Shown here piece by piece: positions 8,739 through 18,955 of a stretch of 56,235 bases of DNA. Under the pieces are notes generated by a model. The model was not told the DNA's origin. It saw only the letters and a program-made list of their open reading frames with translations, and searched no databases. This DNA comes from an uncultured Anaerolineales bacterium (GTDB lineage: Bacteria; Chloroflexota; Anaerolineae; Anaerolineales; UBA4823), in NCBI GenBank assembly GCA_937928795.1, contig CALFWB010000075.1, forward strand, positions 1 through 56,235, in the 5' to 3' direction. The stretch's first letter is position 1, and each line of letters starts with the position of its first letter. Made by a program: the position numbers and the translations under genes.

Positions 8739-9137
8739 TCACCTCCGTTGACGTCTGGGATGCGAACCCTGGGGGCGATCGTCCCGCAGGAACAAGCTAA
8801 GCGCCACAGACACGATCGAGACGACCAACGAGCCAAAAAAAGCTGGCCAGAAACCATCCACAGTGAAACCCACGCCAAAAATATCGCCAATTCGACCGGA
8901 AAGCCAGAACAAGAACGTGTTGATCAGCAGGGTAAACAAGCCCAATGTCAGGAGGATCAAGGGACAGGTCAAAATTTTCAACAGGGGTCCAAAAAAGGCG
9001 TTAACCACACCAAAGATCAAGGCGAGGATCAGGATTGCCAGCCATCCCGTAGTTTGCGGGTGAATCCCCGGCACAATGCGGATCGCTACGTATAAAGCGA
9101 CCGCATTGATCAGAAGACGCATTAGAAAACGAGGCAT
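8739..9137 (-). CDS. PF04020 (phage-holin 4_2/YvlD-like) small membrane protein
   Basis: 132 residues, almost entirely hydrophobic, with four predicted transmembrane helices (about 7-23, 29-52, 55-80 and 93-115) and a short basic C-terminal tail. The pattern, with INAVALYVA near the start, a GxxNAFFGPLLK loop and an LTLGLFTLLINTFLFWL helix, is that of the PF04020 family. That family is annotated as phage-holin-like but is usually a chromosomal envelope protein of unknown function. It lies 18 nt downstream of the endonuclease V homologue on the same strand, so the two may be co-transcribed. Its 3' end borders repeat island I. Confidence 0.8.
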   Translation of the reverse strand: MPRFLMRLLINAVALYVAIRIVPGIHPQTTGWLAILILALIFGVVNAFFGPLLKILTCPLILLTLGLFTLLINTFLFWLSGRIGDIFGVGFTVDGFWPAFFGSLVVSIVSVALSLFLRDDRPQGSHPRRQRR

Positions 9138-9155
9138 GAGATTACTCCTTAGTTT

Positions 9156-9818
9156 TCAAACTTGTTGGCGCAGAAAACTGCGCGCCAATCTCAACGGTGC
9201 GGGTTGGCGTTGATCGTTCATCCACAGGCGGGCAAAAGCGAGCAGACTCGCTTGGTCAACTCGATGGCCTATGGAGAGAATGCAGGGCTTCTTCATCCGC
9301 TGAGTGTACACTGCAACGCCCACTATTCCTTCCGCATCGGTCACCCAATCCATCCAAGGTTCCTCGCCGGGTTTGAGTTCATTGCCCGGCAATAACCTTT
9401 GCGCGCAGCCAATTGTCGGCATATCCAATAAAACGCCCAAGTGACTGGCTAAACCAAAGCGACGCGGGTGTGCCAATCCATGACCACTCACTAATATTAC
9501 GTCTCCAACCCGATTTAGTCGCGCAAGGGCTTGCAGGATCGCCGCAGCCTGGTGAAAGGCTAGATAGCCACTGCGATAGGGAAAAGCCGCAATGGCAGAG
9601 CCACAGGATACTTCAAGGAAATGATTCCCTAGATCAACGGTTAGCGCAACAGCAACTACACGCTCGCCTCGATCGGCTGCCGCAATCGCTGTGAGCGAGG
9701 TTTGCCGATCGGCGGGGAGGGGAGCTAGGATCACCGCCGGCCGATATTCGTTTTGAATCCGCTCCGCCTCGTCAAGAGTGACATTCCAAGGGTGCGATCG
9801 GTACAGTTTGAGGACCAT
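9156..9818 (-). CDS. Endonuclease V family protein with substituted active site
   Basis: 220 residues with the endonuclease V fold signature: an N-terminal strand around D49 (AIAAADRG), a YRSGYLAFHQ segment, the block GHGLAHPRRFGLASHLG near 112-128 and a late GHR (H185). Active endonuclease V cleaves next to deaminated bases such as inosine. It uses an acidic triad (E. coli D35, E89-equivalent, D110) and a lysine. Here D49 corresponds to the first Asp. The usual FRE glutamate is Q90, the Asp of the DGHG box is S111, and the lysine of the GVAK box is Q140. These changes are visible in the translation. Loss of nuclease activity is inferred. It may be a pseudo-enzyme that still recognises nucleic acid. 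The ABC exporter genes lie upstream on the same strand. Confidence 0.82.
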   Translation of the reverse strand: MVLKLYRSHPWNVTLDEAERIQNEYRPAVILAPLPADRQTSLTAIAAADRGERVVAVALTVDLGNHFLEVSCGSAIAAFPYRSGYLAFHQAAAILQALARLNRVGDVILVSGHGLAHPRRFGLASHLGVLLDMPTIGCAQRLLPGNELKPGEEPWMDWVTDAEGIVGVAVYTQRMKKPCILSIGHRVDQASLLAFARLWMNDQRQPAPLRLARSFLRQQV

Positions 9819-9912
9819 GAACGGTTCCTAAGCCACAAGGACAGAGTGGGATAACCGGATAGGACTTACTGGAACGATTAAGATTGCAAATTTCACCACC
9901 AATTGGGCGCCC

Positions 9913-10797
9913 TCAGTACGCCGAGAGCGTGCCCGCTTGGCGGCCGTAGCGCTCTGCGGCGCAATAAAGGCGATAACCGACAAAGGGCATGAAAACTCCA
10001 AAGAGGGTAACAATGACCAACTCAGCTTCAAACGGAGCAAGTTCGGGAAATCCCGCCGGAAAACCCATAAGCGCCGAGCGAAAGGCATCCACACAATAAG
10101 CAAGAGGCAATAAGCGGGAGAAGAAACGTAGAAAAGGCGGCAAAGCTGAAAAGGGGAAGAAATTGGCGCATAGGATGAGAAAGAGAAATTGCAAAAAGTT
10201 TGCCACCGTTTGAGCAGCTTCCTTGATGCGGAGGGTCAGCGCAGCAAAAGCAAAACCGATTCCAAAAGTGCCGCTCAAGGACATCAAAAAAAGATAGAGT
10301 CCCAACAGGGGATTTTTTATCGGCAGTTGACCGATCATTGAGCTCATCAAAATTGCTGCTGCAATGCTTGCCATCCCCGTCCAAAGCAAGATGTTGGTCA
10401 CTCGGGCAACTAAGTTTAGAAATTTATTGGCCGGCGAGAGATAAAGCTGCTCTAACGTACCTTGCACTTGCTCATGACGGATGTTATAACCGATGCTCCA
10501 CAGGGTGTCACTCAAGAACATAAACAGGATAAAACCATAGACCACCACACCCGAGTAGCTGAAATTGCCGCCTGAGGTTTCGCTATCCATCGGATTGCGA
10601 AAATTCGAAAACATCAATCCACCTAAGGTAAAGATGGCTACAATAAGGAAGACCTGCCCAAACGAAGCGACAAACTCAACCGGATAGCGGCTGAGAATGA
10701 TTAACTCTTTGCGCGCCATCGCCCAAAAAGTGTGCCAATGAATTCTAAACATCCGCATAATTCTCGCCATCTTTCTAAAACTGTCCAACCCCTTCAT
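9913..10797 (-). CDS. ABC-2 type exporter permease (second subunit)
   Basis: 294 residues. A cytoplasmic amphipathic start (HTFWAMARKELIILSRYP) precedes six predicted transmembrane helices. Between them is the ABC-2 loop containing EQVQGTLEQLYLSP, a typical coupling segment in this family. The start at 10797 overlaps the end of the other permease by 23 nt; a later in-frame ATG at 10770 is also possible. With the ATPase at 11614-12621 it forms a heterodimeric exporter. Substrate is unknown: drug, lipid or polysaccharide export are all possible for the family. Confidence 0.85.
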   Translation of the reverse strand: MKGLDSFRKMARIMRMFRIHWHTFWAMARKELIILSRYPVEFVASFGQVFLIVAIFTLGGLMFSNFRNPMDSETSGGNFSYSGVVVYGFILFMFLSDTLWSIGYNIRHEQVQGTLEQLYLSPANKFLNLVARVTNILLWTGMASIAAAILMSSMIGQLPIKNPLLGLYLFLMSLSGTFGIGFAFAALTLRIKEAAQTVANFLQFLFLILCANFFPFSALPPFLRFFSRLLPLAYCVDAFRSALMGFPAGFPELAPFEAELVIVTLFGVFMPFVGYRLYCAAERYGRQAGTLSAY

Positions 10798-11617
10798 TCC
10801 TTCTCACCTGATTTTCAACCTGATGGAAGACCCAATAGCCAAGCAGTGGGGATAGAAGCATAAACCCCCATAGGACAGCAAGGTCAAGATACCAATGCCC
10901 CAAGAAGAATCCGATGCCGAGCAAAGCAGAGCGAACCCCATTGGTCATCCACGTTGGAGGGAAAAGGAGCGCAATGGTCTTGAGGAGCGGAGGAAAGACC
11001 GTAATGGGGAAGAAAATTCCCATCAGAAAACTAACCGACCATTGCATCAGGTTGACCAAGGCGTTCGCTTCTTTGACTTTTAGGATTACCGCTCCATAAA
11101 GCAACGTCATCCCGTATAGGGGAATAAAACCCACCAAAATGAAGAGCAAAGCCAACCCCAATTCCCCTTGGATAGGGTTGAAACGCAGAATGATTGCACC
11201 GAGAAAATAAGCCGTTAGGGCGGCAAAGAGTCCTCGCCCGCAGCTATAGAGGGCAGTGCCGGCCGCAATCCAGATGCGCTGCACCGGGGCTAAATATAGC
11301 GCTTCCAAAGTGCCCGACTCCTGTTCCCATCGTAACCAGTAAGCAACGTGCCAAAAAGCAAAGGAGACAATGGTGAACACGCTGGAGCCAATTAACAAAT
11401 AGGCAACATAGTTAGCCGTGCCTGTATTGCGTTGAAAGGCGATGGCAGCGTTTTCTTCGCCCCCTGCCCGCCCCAGCAAGATCGGCATAGCAGCAAAGAC
11501 AATGGGAATGAACGTATCCAAGATCAGTTGACCCGGATAGCGGGTGATCGTCAACAAGCGCATCCGAGCGCTCGCCAAAACGATCGAGAAAACAGAGCGC
11601 CAACTCGGTTCGTTCAT
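10775..11617 (-). CDS. ABC-2 type exporter permease (first subunit)
   Basis: 280 residues with six predicted transmembrane segments. It has the same coupling-loop motif as its partner (RWEQESGTLEALYLAP near residues 95-112), so the two permeases are related, as in heterodimeric ABC-2 exporters. The start codon overlaps the ATPase stop by 4 nt and its own end overlaps the next permease by 23 nt. The three genes are therefore tightly coupled in one operon and act together in the inner membrane. Confidence 0.85.
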   Translation of the reverse strand: MNEPSWRSVFSIVLASARMRLLTITRYPGQLILDTFIPIVFAAMPILLGRAGGEENAAIAFQRNTGTANYVAYLLIGSSVFTIVSFAFWHVAYWLRWEQESGTLEALYLAPVQRIWIAAGTALYSCGRGLFAALTAYFLGAIILRFNPIQGELGLALLFILVGFIPLYGMTLLYGAVILKVKEANALVNLMQWSVSFLMGIFFPITVFPPLLKTIALLFPPTWMTNGVRSALLGIGFFLGHWYLDLAVLWGFMLLSPLLGYWVFHQVENQVRRNEGVGQF

Positions 11618-12621
11618 AGGCGCAGGCGAGTATCCTCAGCGAGGGTTCGGCCGGTCTTTGCGATGAAGACATCCTCTAAAGTCGGCTCTTCGGGAATGAC
11701 TTTCTGGATGCGTGCCCCGTTTTCACTTAAGACGCGGATGAGTTCAGGTAAAATCTCATAGCCCGCTTCACCGACCACCGTCAGCAACGTGGCGCCATTA
11801 TGCGCCGCACGCGTGGCGCGGCTGACCTGCGGCAGACGCTGCACTTGCTCCACGGCTTGAGCGGAGATCACTCCCTCGATGTGAATGATGTTTGCTGAGT
11901 GCAAAGAGGCTTTTAGCTCCGCAGGAGTACCCAGTGCCAATAACTCTCCCCGATCGATGATGGCTACTCGGTGACAAAGCGCTTCTGCTTCAGCCATGAT
12001 ATGGGTCGTATAAATTACCGTTTTGCCTTGTCGGTTGAGCTGACGGACGATGGCGCGCAGTTCACTCGCCGAAGGCACATCCAAGGTGTTGGTGGGTTCA
12101 TCCAGCACCAACAGCGGTGCATCCTGGATCAGCGCTTTGCCAAAAGCCAGCTTCATCTTCTGCCCCGAAGAATAGGTTTCAACCGTCCGGTCGGCGATCT
12201 CTTCTAATTGGATCAAATTGAGAATTTCTGCAGCGCGTTCCTTGCGCTTTTTGGGAGGAAAGTGATACAAAGCAGCAAAATATTCAAGGTTTTCGCGGCC
12301 GGTTAGCTTCCAGTATAAGCCGCGCTCTCCCATCAACATGCATCCAACGCTGGCGCGCACTTGATCCTCCTGCTTTAGAACATCAAAGCCATTGACAACC
12401 ACCCTCCCAGAAGTAGGCAGGAGCAGCGTGGTTAGAATCTTGATCAAGGTCGTCTTGCCGGCTCCATTCGGGCCGAGTAAGCCAAAGATTTCGCCTTCTT
12501 CAACCTCAAAGGAGACATCCTTTAGGGCGCAAACTTCGATTTTTTTGGACCGAAACAGCCCTTTGCGCTGCCGCACCGTGTATACTTTAACGAGATTCTC
12601 GATGATCAGTGGTTTATCCAT
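11614..12621 (-). CDS. ABC exporter ATPase subunit (CcmA/DrrA type)
   Basis: 335 residues. Visible motifs are Walker A (LLGPNGAGKTT near residues 49-60), the signature YSSGQKMKLAFGKAL, Walker B (LLVLDEPTNTLD) and an H-loop histidine in IYTTHIMAEAE. A C-terminal domain of about 90 residues follows, as in the DrrA/CcmA group. It energises the two downstream ABC-2 permeases, to which it is joined by a 4-nt overlap. The basic insertion RKGLFRSKKIEV near the N-terminus is common in this subfamily. The gene is divergent from the MBL-fold gene. Confidence 0.9.
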   Translation of the reverse strand: MDKPLIIENLVKVYTVRQRKGLFRSKKIEVCALKDVSFEVEEGEIFGLLGPNGAGKTTLIKILTTLLLPTSGRVVVNGFDVLKQEDQVRASVGCMLMGERGLYWKLTGRENLEYFAALYHFPPKKRKERAAEILNLIQLEEIADRTVETYSSGQKMKLAFGKALIQDAPLLVLDEPTNTLDVPSASELRAIVRQLNRQGKTVIYTTHIMAEAEALCHRVAIIDRGELLALGTPAELKASLHSANIIHIEGVISAQAVEQVQRLPQVSRATRAAHNGATLLTVVGEAGYEILPELIRVLSENGARIQKVIPEEPTLEDVFIAKTGRTLAEDTRLRL

Positions 12622-12752
12622 AGCATTTTGTATTTATACTACGGTTTGGATGAGAATGGGTTTCGAGATTATCCACCGATGACACAGATGAAGCAGAGGA
12701 TGTAGATTGCCCAGTGAATTCTGCAGAACGCAGTTGAGAAAGAGCGCCAAAA

Positions 12753-13616
12753 ATGAACAGTGAGACAACACAGGCAGATGAAAAGGACGCTCTCTTCTTT
12801 CGCTGGTTGGGAGTGGGTGGCATCCAACTGCGCTGGAGGGAAAGGGTTTTACTGATTGACCCGTTTCTAACCCGTCCCTCACTCAAAGAGGTTCTCTGGC
12901 AGCCCTTAAGACCCAACGCCGAACTGTTACAGCGTGAGCTGCCCCAGGCCGATGCCATTTTGATCACACACGCTCATTATGACCACCTGATGGACACCCC
13001 CGAAATCATGCGCCAAAGCGGAGCATTTGCCTTTGGCTCCGAAAATGCGGTCAGGCTCTTGCGCGCTACTGGGGTTTCTAAGGAAAAATGTATCTCCATC
13101 CAAAATGGGGAAATCTTGGAAATCTCACCTTTTCAGATTCACGTCATCGAGGGAAAGCATATCTTCGTGCCTTTCTTTACGCCGACTCAATTACCGCAAG
13201 AGTTTCCCCCTCCGCAACGGCCTTGGGATTATAAAATGGACTGCTGCTTCAGCTTTTTAATCGCTAACACCGATCCGTCGATCCTAGTCTGGCATAGCGT
13301 TAGGGTTGATGGAGCAATTCCTGCCCAGGTGCTCGTCTTCGATGCCGAACTCTCTTTTGCGGCGCTTGAACAGCTTTTGCGCCTAGTGAAACCGCGCTTG
13401 TTAATCCCAATCCATTGGGACGACTTCTTTTTACCGCTCTCTGCGCCGCTAAAACCTTTCTTCCGTCCACTCGAAAGAGGCTATTTCCGCTTAGGAAGGT
13501 TGAATGTCATCGATTATGTTCAACGGCTTCAGTCTCTTCTTCCTACCGGGAAAGTTTATCTTCCGGAGCGGCTGAAAGAGGTAACCTTAAGCTTAATCGA
13601 TGCTGCGGCGGGCTAG
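12753..13616 (+). CDS. MBL-fold metallohydrolase
   Basis: 287 residues of the metallo-beta-lactamase superfamily. The metal site is clear: THAHYDHL with H73, H75, D77 and H78. Later ligand candidates are in IEGKHI and in the C-terminal LIPIHWDDF segment. The overall pattern (GVGGIQLRWRERVLLIDPF at the start) is like the UlaG/YtkL-type hydrolases, which have varied substrates. No signal peptide is seen, so it should be cytoplasmic. It stands alone, divergent from the ABC exporter operon and about 210 bases upstream of the Mrp operon. The specific substrate cannot be named. Confidence 0.82.
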   Translation: MNSETTQADEKDALFFRWLGVGGIQLRWRERVLLIDPFLTRPSLKEVLWQPLRPNAELLQRELPQADAILITHAHYDHLMDTPEIMRQSGAFAFGSENAVRLLRATGVSKEKCISIQNGEILEISPFQIHVIEGKHIFVPFFTPTQLPQEFPPPQRPWDYKMDCCFSFLIANTDPSILVWHSVRVDGAIPAQVLVFDAELSFAALEQLLRLVKPRLLIPIHWDDFFLPLSAPLKPFFRPLERGYFRLGRLNVIDYVQRLQSLLPTGKVYLPERLKEVTLSLIDAAAG

Positions 13617-13618
13617 AG

Positions 13619-13660
13619 CTGAAGCTTTACCTCCTTCCAAAAACAACAAAAAAGCTTCAG
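13619..13660. terminator. Inverted repeat after the MBL gene
   Basis: CTGAAGCTTT (13619-13628) and AAAGCTTCAG (13651-13660) form a perfect 10-bp inverted repeat with a 22-nt loop just after the stop codon. There is no U tract, so terminator function is uncertain. Confidence 0.3.
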
Positions 13661-13776
13661 GCTGATCAAGAATGATTTTAGGCGGCGTTTGGTTGGCTAA
13701 CTGCGATTTAGCAGTAAAAGATGATCTGAAATGTACGCGAAATTGGGAAAAAGCGGAATTTCTGTAAGAATCCAGT

Positions 13777-13782
13777 TATAAT
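13777..13782 (+). promoter_or_regulatory. Candidate -10 element for the Mrp operon
   Basis: A perfect TATAAT lies 48 bases before the mnhA start. No good -35 hexamer is found at the normal spacing, so this is only a candidate. Confidence 0.4.
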
Positions 13783-13829
13783 GGCTCAATCTTGAGCTCT
13801 AATCTATCGATGACGCGGGAGAAAGGGTT

Positions 13830-16172
13830 GTGATCATTTTTAGCGTTCTAGCTGTTTTTGGATTAGCTTTTCTTGCTCCACCTCTTTGCCGGCTAACGAA
13901 AGAAAAAAGCGGCTGGTGGTTGGCAATTTTGCCGCTGGCGCTCACGGTTTATTTCTTGTCCTTGTTGCCGGGCTTGGCAAGAGGACAGATTCAATCCATT
14001 TCCTACCTCTGGTCTCAAGAACTGGGATTGACCTTTGCCTTTCGAGCAGATGGCTTGAGCTTAGCGTTTGCGCTGTTGATCAGCGGCATTGGCGCATTGG
14101 TTGCGGTTTACGCGGGTGGTTATTTTGGGACAAAGGTTCCAATCGGTCGCTTTTACCTGTGGTTGTTCTTTTTTATGGCGTCTATGTTGGGGGTGGTTTT
14201 TGCTGATCATTTGATTTTATTGTTCATCTTTTGGGAATTGACCAGCCTCAGCTCGTTCATGCTGATCGGCTTTGAACACGATCGCGAAGAAGCCCGCGCC
14301 GCAGCCATTCAGGCTTTGCTGGTAACCGGCAGTGGCGGGTTGGTGATGCTGGCTGGCTTTGTCTTGCTGGGGCAGGTTGGGCAAACGTGGGAACTCTCCA
14401 CTTTGTTCCTCAGAGGAGAGGGCGTTCGAGCTAGTCCACTTTACTTGGCTATTGTCATTTTGATCCTAATCGGTGCGTTTACCAAATCGGCTCAATTCCC
14501 CTTTCACTTTTGGTTGCCGAATGCCATGCAAGCGCCGACGCCGGTCAGCACCTATCTCCATGCGGCGACAATGGTCAAAGCGGGTGTTTATCTGCTTGCC
14601 CGTCTATCGCCGGTACTAGGAGGAAGCCCCATTTGGTTATGGGCTGTGGGCGGCATCGGGGCGGTAACAATGGTCTTAGGCGGTGTTTTGGCGTTGAGTC
14701 AAACGGATATGAAGCGGTTACTGGCTTATTCGACCATCAGCGCCCTGGGCAGCTTGGTGATGGCGATTGGCATCGGTAGTGAGACAGCGCTTAAAGCCAT
14801 GGTCTTGTTTTTATTGGCGCATGGTTTGTATAAGGGAACCTTGTTTTTGGTTACCGGTTCAGTCGATCATGAATGCGGGACAAGGGATGTAAGAGAGCTA
14901 GGCGGGCTGGGGCGTTTGATGCCCTATACTGCCCTAGGCAGCACGTTAGCCGCTCTGTCGATGGCTGGTGTGCCCCTGTTTTTTGGTTTTCTAGCCAAAG
15001 AATATCTCTATGAAGCGTCCTATAAAGCGGGGGCATTGTGGCTCATCTTAGCTGTGCTGGGAGCCTTGCTCAATGTCTGGATCGCTCTGCGCGTTGGAAT
15101 TGCTCCGTTTTGGTTGGCTGGGTCGAAAGAAGCCGAACTGCCCAAAAAGCCGCACGAAGCCCCGTGGAGCATGACCGTGGGACCCCTTATTTTAGGGGGA
15201 TTGAGCTTAGGGCTTGGAGCATACCCTCAAATTCTCAGCTCAGTTTTGGTTTCACCAGCCTTATCTGCCATGGCGGGCAAGGCGGTTGAAGTCAAACTCA
15301 AGGCTTGGCACGGTATCAATGATATTTTGCTCCTGAGCCTATTGACTTTGGGCCTGGGGGTTGTTGCTTTTGCGATCCGCAATGACCTTCAACGCATTGC
15401 CGAACAATGGACGGTACCCTGGGGATTGGATACCCTGTATCGGCGCTCGATCGATGGATTGTTTCGCCTGGCTTCATTCCAGACGCGTCTACTTCAACAT
15501 GGGTATTTGCGCTATTACTTGATTACGATTGTAGTTGCGGTGGTAGGAATCACGGCGGGTGGGCTTATCCGCTGGGGAGGCGGTGCTTTGCCTCATCTAT
15601 CGCTTGACTTGCGATTTTATGAGTTGGGTATAGCGATCATCATCGTCCTCGCGGGCGGGATGGCGATCCTCTCGCGTTCAAGGTTGGGCGCAGTGGCCGC
15701 TTTGGGGGTGGCGGGTTATGGGGTTGCCTCGATTTACCTCCTGTTTGGCGCTCCCGATTTGGCGATGACACAATTCTTAATCGAATCCCTAACGGTGATT
15801 TTGTTTGTGCTAGCTTTCTATCATCTGCCGAACTTTGCCCAATTAACTCCGCGGCGAGAACGCTTACGAGATGTGATCATCGCCATTGTCACCGGGTGCC
15901 TGATGACGATTTTTGTTTTTGTCGCCAGTGGCATCCAAATCCACCCCTCGATTTCGCAATTCTTCGTGGAGAACGCTTTGCCGTTGGCTCATGGACGAAA
16001 TATTGTCAATGTGATCTTGGTGGATTTCCGTGGTTTAGATACTCTAGGCGAGATCACCGTGTTGGCAATTGCTGGGCTTGGGGTTTTCGCTTTATTGAAA
16101 TTGCGCATCGATCAACGCTCTGCTAGGGCAGGCAAGACCACCCAAACGGGTAGGAAGGGAGGTGATCAATGA
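13830..16172 (+). CDS. mnhA: Mrp Na+/H+ antiporter subunit A
   Basis: 780 residues starting at GTG (13830) behind GAGAAAGGG. The first ~500 residues are homologous to the NuoL/NuoN family of proton-translocating subunits, with multiple helices and the conserved [19 protein letters not shown] segment. The C-terminal part contains a DUF4040/MrpB-like region around residues 615-680 ([13 protein letters not shown]), as in full-length MrpA. By family knowledge it forms the main ion-translocating module of the seven-subunit Mrp complex, which exports Na+ in exchange for protons. Its stop overlaps the mnhB start by 4 nt. Length and domain content are normal. Confidence 0.93.
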   Translation: MIIFSVLAVFGLAFLAPPLCRLTKEKSGWWLAILPLALTVYFLSLLPGLARGQIQSISYLWSQELGLTFAFRADGLSLAFALLISGIGALVAVYAGGYFGTKVPIGRFYLWLFFFMASMLGVVFADHLILLFIFWELTSLSSFMLIGFEHDREEARAAAIQALLVTGSGGLVMLAGFVLLGQVGQTWELSTLFLRGEGVRASPLYLAIVILILIGAFTKSAQFPFHFWLPNAMQAPTPVSTYLHAATMVKAGVYLLARLSPVLGGSPIWLWAVGGIGAVTMVLGGVLALSQTDMKRLLAYSTISALGSLVMAIGIGSETALKAMVLFLLAHGLYKGTLFLVTGSVDHECGTRDVRELGGLGRLMPYTALGSTLAALSMAGVPLFFGFLAKEYLYEASYKAGALWLILAVLGALLNVWIALRVGIAPFWLAGSKEAELPKKPHEAPWSMTVGPLILGGLSLGLGAYPQILSSVLVSPALSAMAGKAVEVKLKAWHGINDILLLSLLTLGLGVVAFAIRNDLQRIAEQWTVPWGLDTLYRRSIDGLFRLASFQTRLLQHGYLRYYLITIVVAVVGITAGGLIRWGGGALPHLSLDLRFYELGIAIIIVLAGGMAILSRSRLGAVAALGVAGYGVASIYLLFGAPDLAMTQFLIESLTVILFVLAFYHLPNFAQLTPRRERLRDVIIAIVTGCLMTIFVFVASGIQIHPSISQFFVENALPLAHGRNIVNVILVDFRGLDTLGEITVLAIAGLGVFALLKLRIDQRSARAGKTTQTGRKGGDQ

Positions 16173-16585
16173 CCTCGCTCATTCTGCGCACGATGGTGCG
16201 TTTGTTGCTACCGCTATTGTTGCTGTTTTCGGTTTTTTTGCTCTTGCGCGGGCATAATGAACCGGGTGGGGGGTTTGTGGGCGGCTTGATGGCAGCGACC
16301 GGATTTGCGCTGTTTTCGATCGCCTTTGGATCGTCAACGGCGCGGCGCATCCTGCAGATTGACCCTCTTGTCCTAATTGGGGTTGGCTTATTGCTAGCGC
16401 TATCAAGTGGTTTGATGACCCTTTTGCTGGAGCAACCCTTTCTGACAGGAGTTTGGTATAAACTTTCTTTGGGTGCTTTGGGGAAATTAGAACTGGGAAC
16501 GCCGCTGTTTTTTGACATTGGGGTTTATTTGACGGTGTGGGGAGTAACGTTAACCATCATCTTTGCCTTGGAGGAGGTCGGTTAG
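16169..16585 (+). CDS. mnhB: Mrp antiporter subunit B
   Basis: 138 residues with four transmembrane helices. The signature loop [13 protein letters not shown] near residues 29-41 is diagnostic of MnhB/MrpB. The gene overlaps mnhA by 4 nt and ends 3 nt before mnhC. It is a core membrane subunit of the Mrp complex. Confidence 0.93.
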   Translation: MTSLILRTMVRLLLPLLLLFSVFLLLRGHNEPGGGFVGGLMAATGFALFSIAFGSSTARRILQIDPLVLIGVGLLLALSSGLMTLLLEQPFLTGVWYKLSLGALGKLELGTPLFFDIGVYLTVWGVTLTIIFALEEVG

Positions 16586-16588
16586 GTT

Positions 16589-16936
16589 ATGGAGATTGTC
16601 TTGCCCGTTGTCATCGGTAGTTTATATGCCATGGCGATTTATATGTTGCTGCGGCGCAGTTTGGTCAAATTGTTGATCGGCTTGGGTTTATTGAGCCATG
16701 CCAGCAATCTTTTGATTTTTACAGCAGCGGGCTTAACCCGCTCCAAAGCCCCGGTGATCCCCTTAGCGGCCGACCAACTTCGCCCCCCTCATGCGGATCC
16801 ACTGCCTCAAGCCTTGATCTTGACCGCTATTGTGATCAGTTTCGGGGTAACGGCGTTTGCCTTGGCGCTGGCTTACCGGGCTTATCGGAGTGTGAATACC
16901 GATGACCTCGACCAGATGAAAACGACCGACGCATAA
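16589..16936 (+). CDS. mnhC: Mrp antiporter subunit C (NuoK-like)
   Basis: 115 residues with three transmembrane helices. It is homologous to NuoK, with the [17 protein letters not shown] helix and the [16 protein letters not shown] segment typical of MnhC. It lies between mnhB and mnhD in the standard Mrp order, with short spacers of 3 and 13 nt. Confidence 0.93.
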   Translation: MEIVLPVVIGSLYAMAIYMLLRRSLVKLLIGLGLLSHASNLLIFTAAGLTRSKAPVIPLAADQLRPPHADPLPQALILTAIVISFGVTAFALALAYRAYRSVNTDDLDQMKTTDA

Positions 16937-16949
16937 GCTAGAGGAAACC

Positions 16950-18461
16950 ATGAATCGCTATCTCATTCTACCCATTCTCATTCCTCTCTTGACGGCTGTG
17001 CTTTGCTTGCTTTTGTTCCGCAAACCGAAGCTTCAGCGCTGGATTGGGGTGAGCGGCGCGGGAGTTTTGCTGGTTGTTGCTCTGTGGTTGTTGCTGTTGG
17101 TTCGGAATCAGGGCATTCAGGCCGTGCAGATTGGGAATTGGCCGGCGCCTTTTGGCATTACCCTGGTAGCTGATTTGTTCAGCGCTATCCTGATCGTCTT
17201 GGCAGGTGTGCTAGGGTTGGCGGTGGCTGTTTATTCCTTGGAAAGCGTTGACTCTCAAAGACAGTCCTTTGGTTACTATCCGCTGATGCATTTTCTTCTG
17301 ATGGGAGTGTGTGGAGCGTTCTTAACCGGTGACTTATTCAACTTATATGTATGGTTTGAGGTGATGCTAATGGCTTCTTTTGTCCTTCTCGCCTTAGGCG
17401 GGGAGCGTGGGCAAATGGAAGGAGCGATCAAGTATGTGACGTTGAACTTGCTCTCGTCAGCGATCTTTTTGGCAGCTTTGGGCTTGCTTTATGGCTTGGC
17501 AGGAACGCTGAATATGGCCGATCTAGCGCGCAAATTTGCCAGCTCGGCAAGCGCTCCATCAAACGCCATTGTCACGGCGCTTTCGATGCTCTTCCTCGGT
17601 GCGTTTGGCATCAAAGCGGCTATCTTTCCTCTGTTTTTCTGGCTGCCGGCTTCCTATCATACTCCCCCCGTTGCAGTGACGGCTCTTTTTTCGGGTTTAT
17701 TAACCAAAGTGGGCGTATATTCGCTGATTCGTGTTTTTACGCTGATCTTTATCCAAGACCTAGATTACACGCACACCCTTCTGCTGGTGATCGCCGGACT
17801 GACCATGATTACCGGTGTGTTGGGGGCAGTTGCCCAAAATGAAATGCGCCGTCTACTGTCTTTTCACATCATTAGCCAGATCGGTTACCCCTTAATGGGC
17901 TTGGGAATTTTCACTGCATGGGGTTTGGCAGCCGCCGTTTACTTCATTTTTCACGTTTCTTTGGCAAAATCAACCCTCTTTTTGATTAGCGGGGTCGTTG
18001 GGCGCTTGCGTGGCACCTTCGACTTGAAAAAGTTAGGTGGACTTTATAAAGGGCAAGGGTGGTTGGCAACGCTTTTCTTAGTCGCTGCTTTATCTTTGGC
18101 AGGTTTACCGCCCTCCTCTGGTTTTTTTGCCAAGTTGAGTCTGGTGCAAGCTGGTTTGGTTCAAGGACAATTTGCGATCGTGGCGGTTTCTTTAGGAGTC
18201 AGTTTGCTGACCTTGTTCTCGATGATCAAAATTTGGAATGAGGCGTTTTGGAAGCAAACTTCTGAATTGAAAGAAGAGAGCGAAGGAGAAATCTCGCTCC
18301 AGAAGGATTGGAGTTGGCTTGCTCCGATTTTGTTCTTGGTTGCGGTAATCTTGCTGATCAGTTTTGGAATCGGACCTGTCTTTCAGATTGCTGCACAAGC
18401 CGGGCAACAGTTGATGAGTCCGCAGCTCTATATCCAAGCTGTTTTAGGAGGGGGAAGATGA
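16950..18461 (+). CDS. mnhD: Mrp antiporter subunit D (NuoN-like)
   Basis: 503 residues, about fourteen transmembrane helices, of the proton-translocating NuoN/NuoM family. It shows a glutamate in [13 protein letters not shown], lysines in the middle helices and the [18 protein letters not shown] segment, which is the MnhD hallmark. Its stop overlaps the mnhE start (ATGA at 18458-18461). Confidence 0.94.
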   Translation: MNRYLILPILIPLLTAVLCLLLFRKPKLQRWIGVSGAGVLLVVALWLLLLVRNQGIQAVQIGNWPAPFGITLVADLFSAILIVLAGVLGLAVAVYSLESVDSQRQSFGYYPLMHFLLMGVCGAFLTGDLFNLYVWFEVMLMASFVLLALGGERGQMEGAIKYVTLNLLSSAIFLAALGLLYGLAGTLNMADLARKFASSASAPSNAIVTALSMLFLGAFGIKAAIFPLFFWLPASYHTPPVAVTALFSGLLTKVGVYSLIRVFTLIFIQDLDYTHTLLLVIAGLTMITGVLGAVAQNEMRRLLSFHIISQIGYPLMGLGIFTAWGLAAAVYFIFHVSLAKSTLFLISGVVGRLRGTFDLKKLGGLYKGQGWLATLFLVAALSLAGLPPSSGFFAKLSLVQAGLVQGQFAIVAVSLGVSLLTLFSMIKIWNEAFWKQTSELKEESEGEISLQKDWSWLAPILFLVAVILLISFGIGPVFQIAAQAGQQLMSPQLYIQAVLGGGR

Positions 18462-18943
18462 GCTTATTCTTAACCAATCTCCTTTTGGCTTTGTTGTGGG
18501 TTTCATTGAGCGGAAATTTTAGCCCTGCTAACCTCCTATTTGGCTACCTGATCGGGTATCTGGCATTGTTTCTTTCGCGCCGTGCCTTCGCTCCGAGCAA
18601 CTATTTCGGTGTGGTGGAACGTCTGGTGCGCTTTGTGTTCTTTTTTGCTTGGGAATTGATTGTGGCAAATTTGCGGGTCGCTTATGAAGTCTTGACGCCC
18701 CGCCATAACATGCACCCGCGCGTCATTGCTTTACCCCTCCAAGCTCACACCGATTTTGAGATTTCGGCTTTGGCGATTCTGATTTCCTTGACACCCGGCA
18801 CGCTGAGCCTAGATGTTTCGGCGGATAAAAAAGTGCTTTATATCCATGCCATGTTTGCCGAAGACGAAGAGAGCGTGCGCAACGATATTCAAAATAATCT
18901 GGAGGCGCGGCTGTTGGCGATCTGGCGTCAACCGCCCTCATGA
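18458..18943 (+). CDS. mnhE: Mrp antiporter subunit E
   Basis: 161 residues. The ATG at 18458 follows GGAGGGGGAAG and overlaps the mnhD stop; a longer frame from 18308 lies inside mnhD and is rejected. Two or three N-terminal helices precede the family motif [11 protein letters not shown] ([11 protein letters not shown] here). The soluble part contains [11 protein letters not shown], which is diagnostic of MnhE/PhaE. Confidence 0.93.
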   Translation: MSLFLTNLLLALLWVSLSGNFSPANLLFGYLIGYLALFLSRRAFAPSNYFGVVERLVRFVFFFAWELIVANLRVAYEVLTPRHNMHPRVIALPLQAHTDFEISALAILISLTPGTLSLDVSADKKVLYIHAMFAEDEESVRNDIQNNLEARLLAIWRQPPS

Positions 18944-18955
18944 GGAGAGATGCGT

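Noticed and set aside
18308-18457. Upstream extension of mnhE
   Set aside because: This part lies in another frame inside mnhD; the ATG at 18458 has a strong ribosome site and the expected family start.
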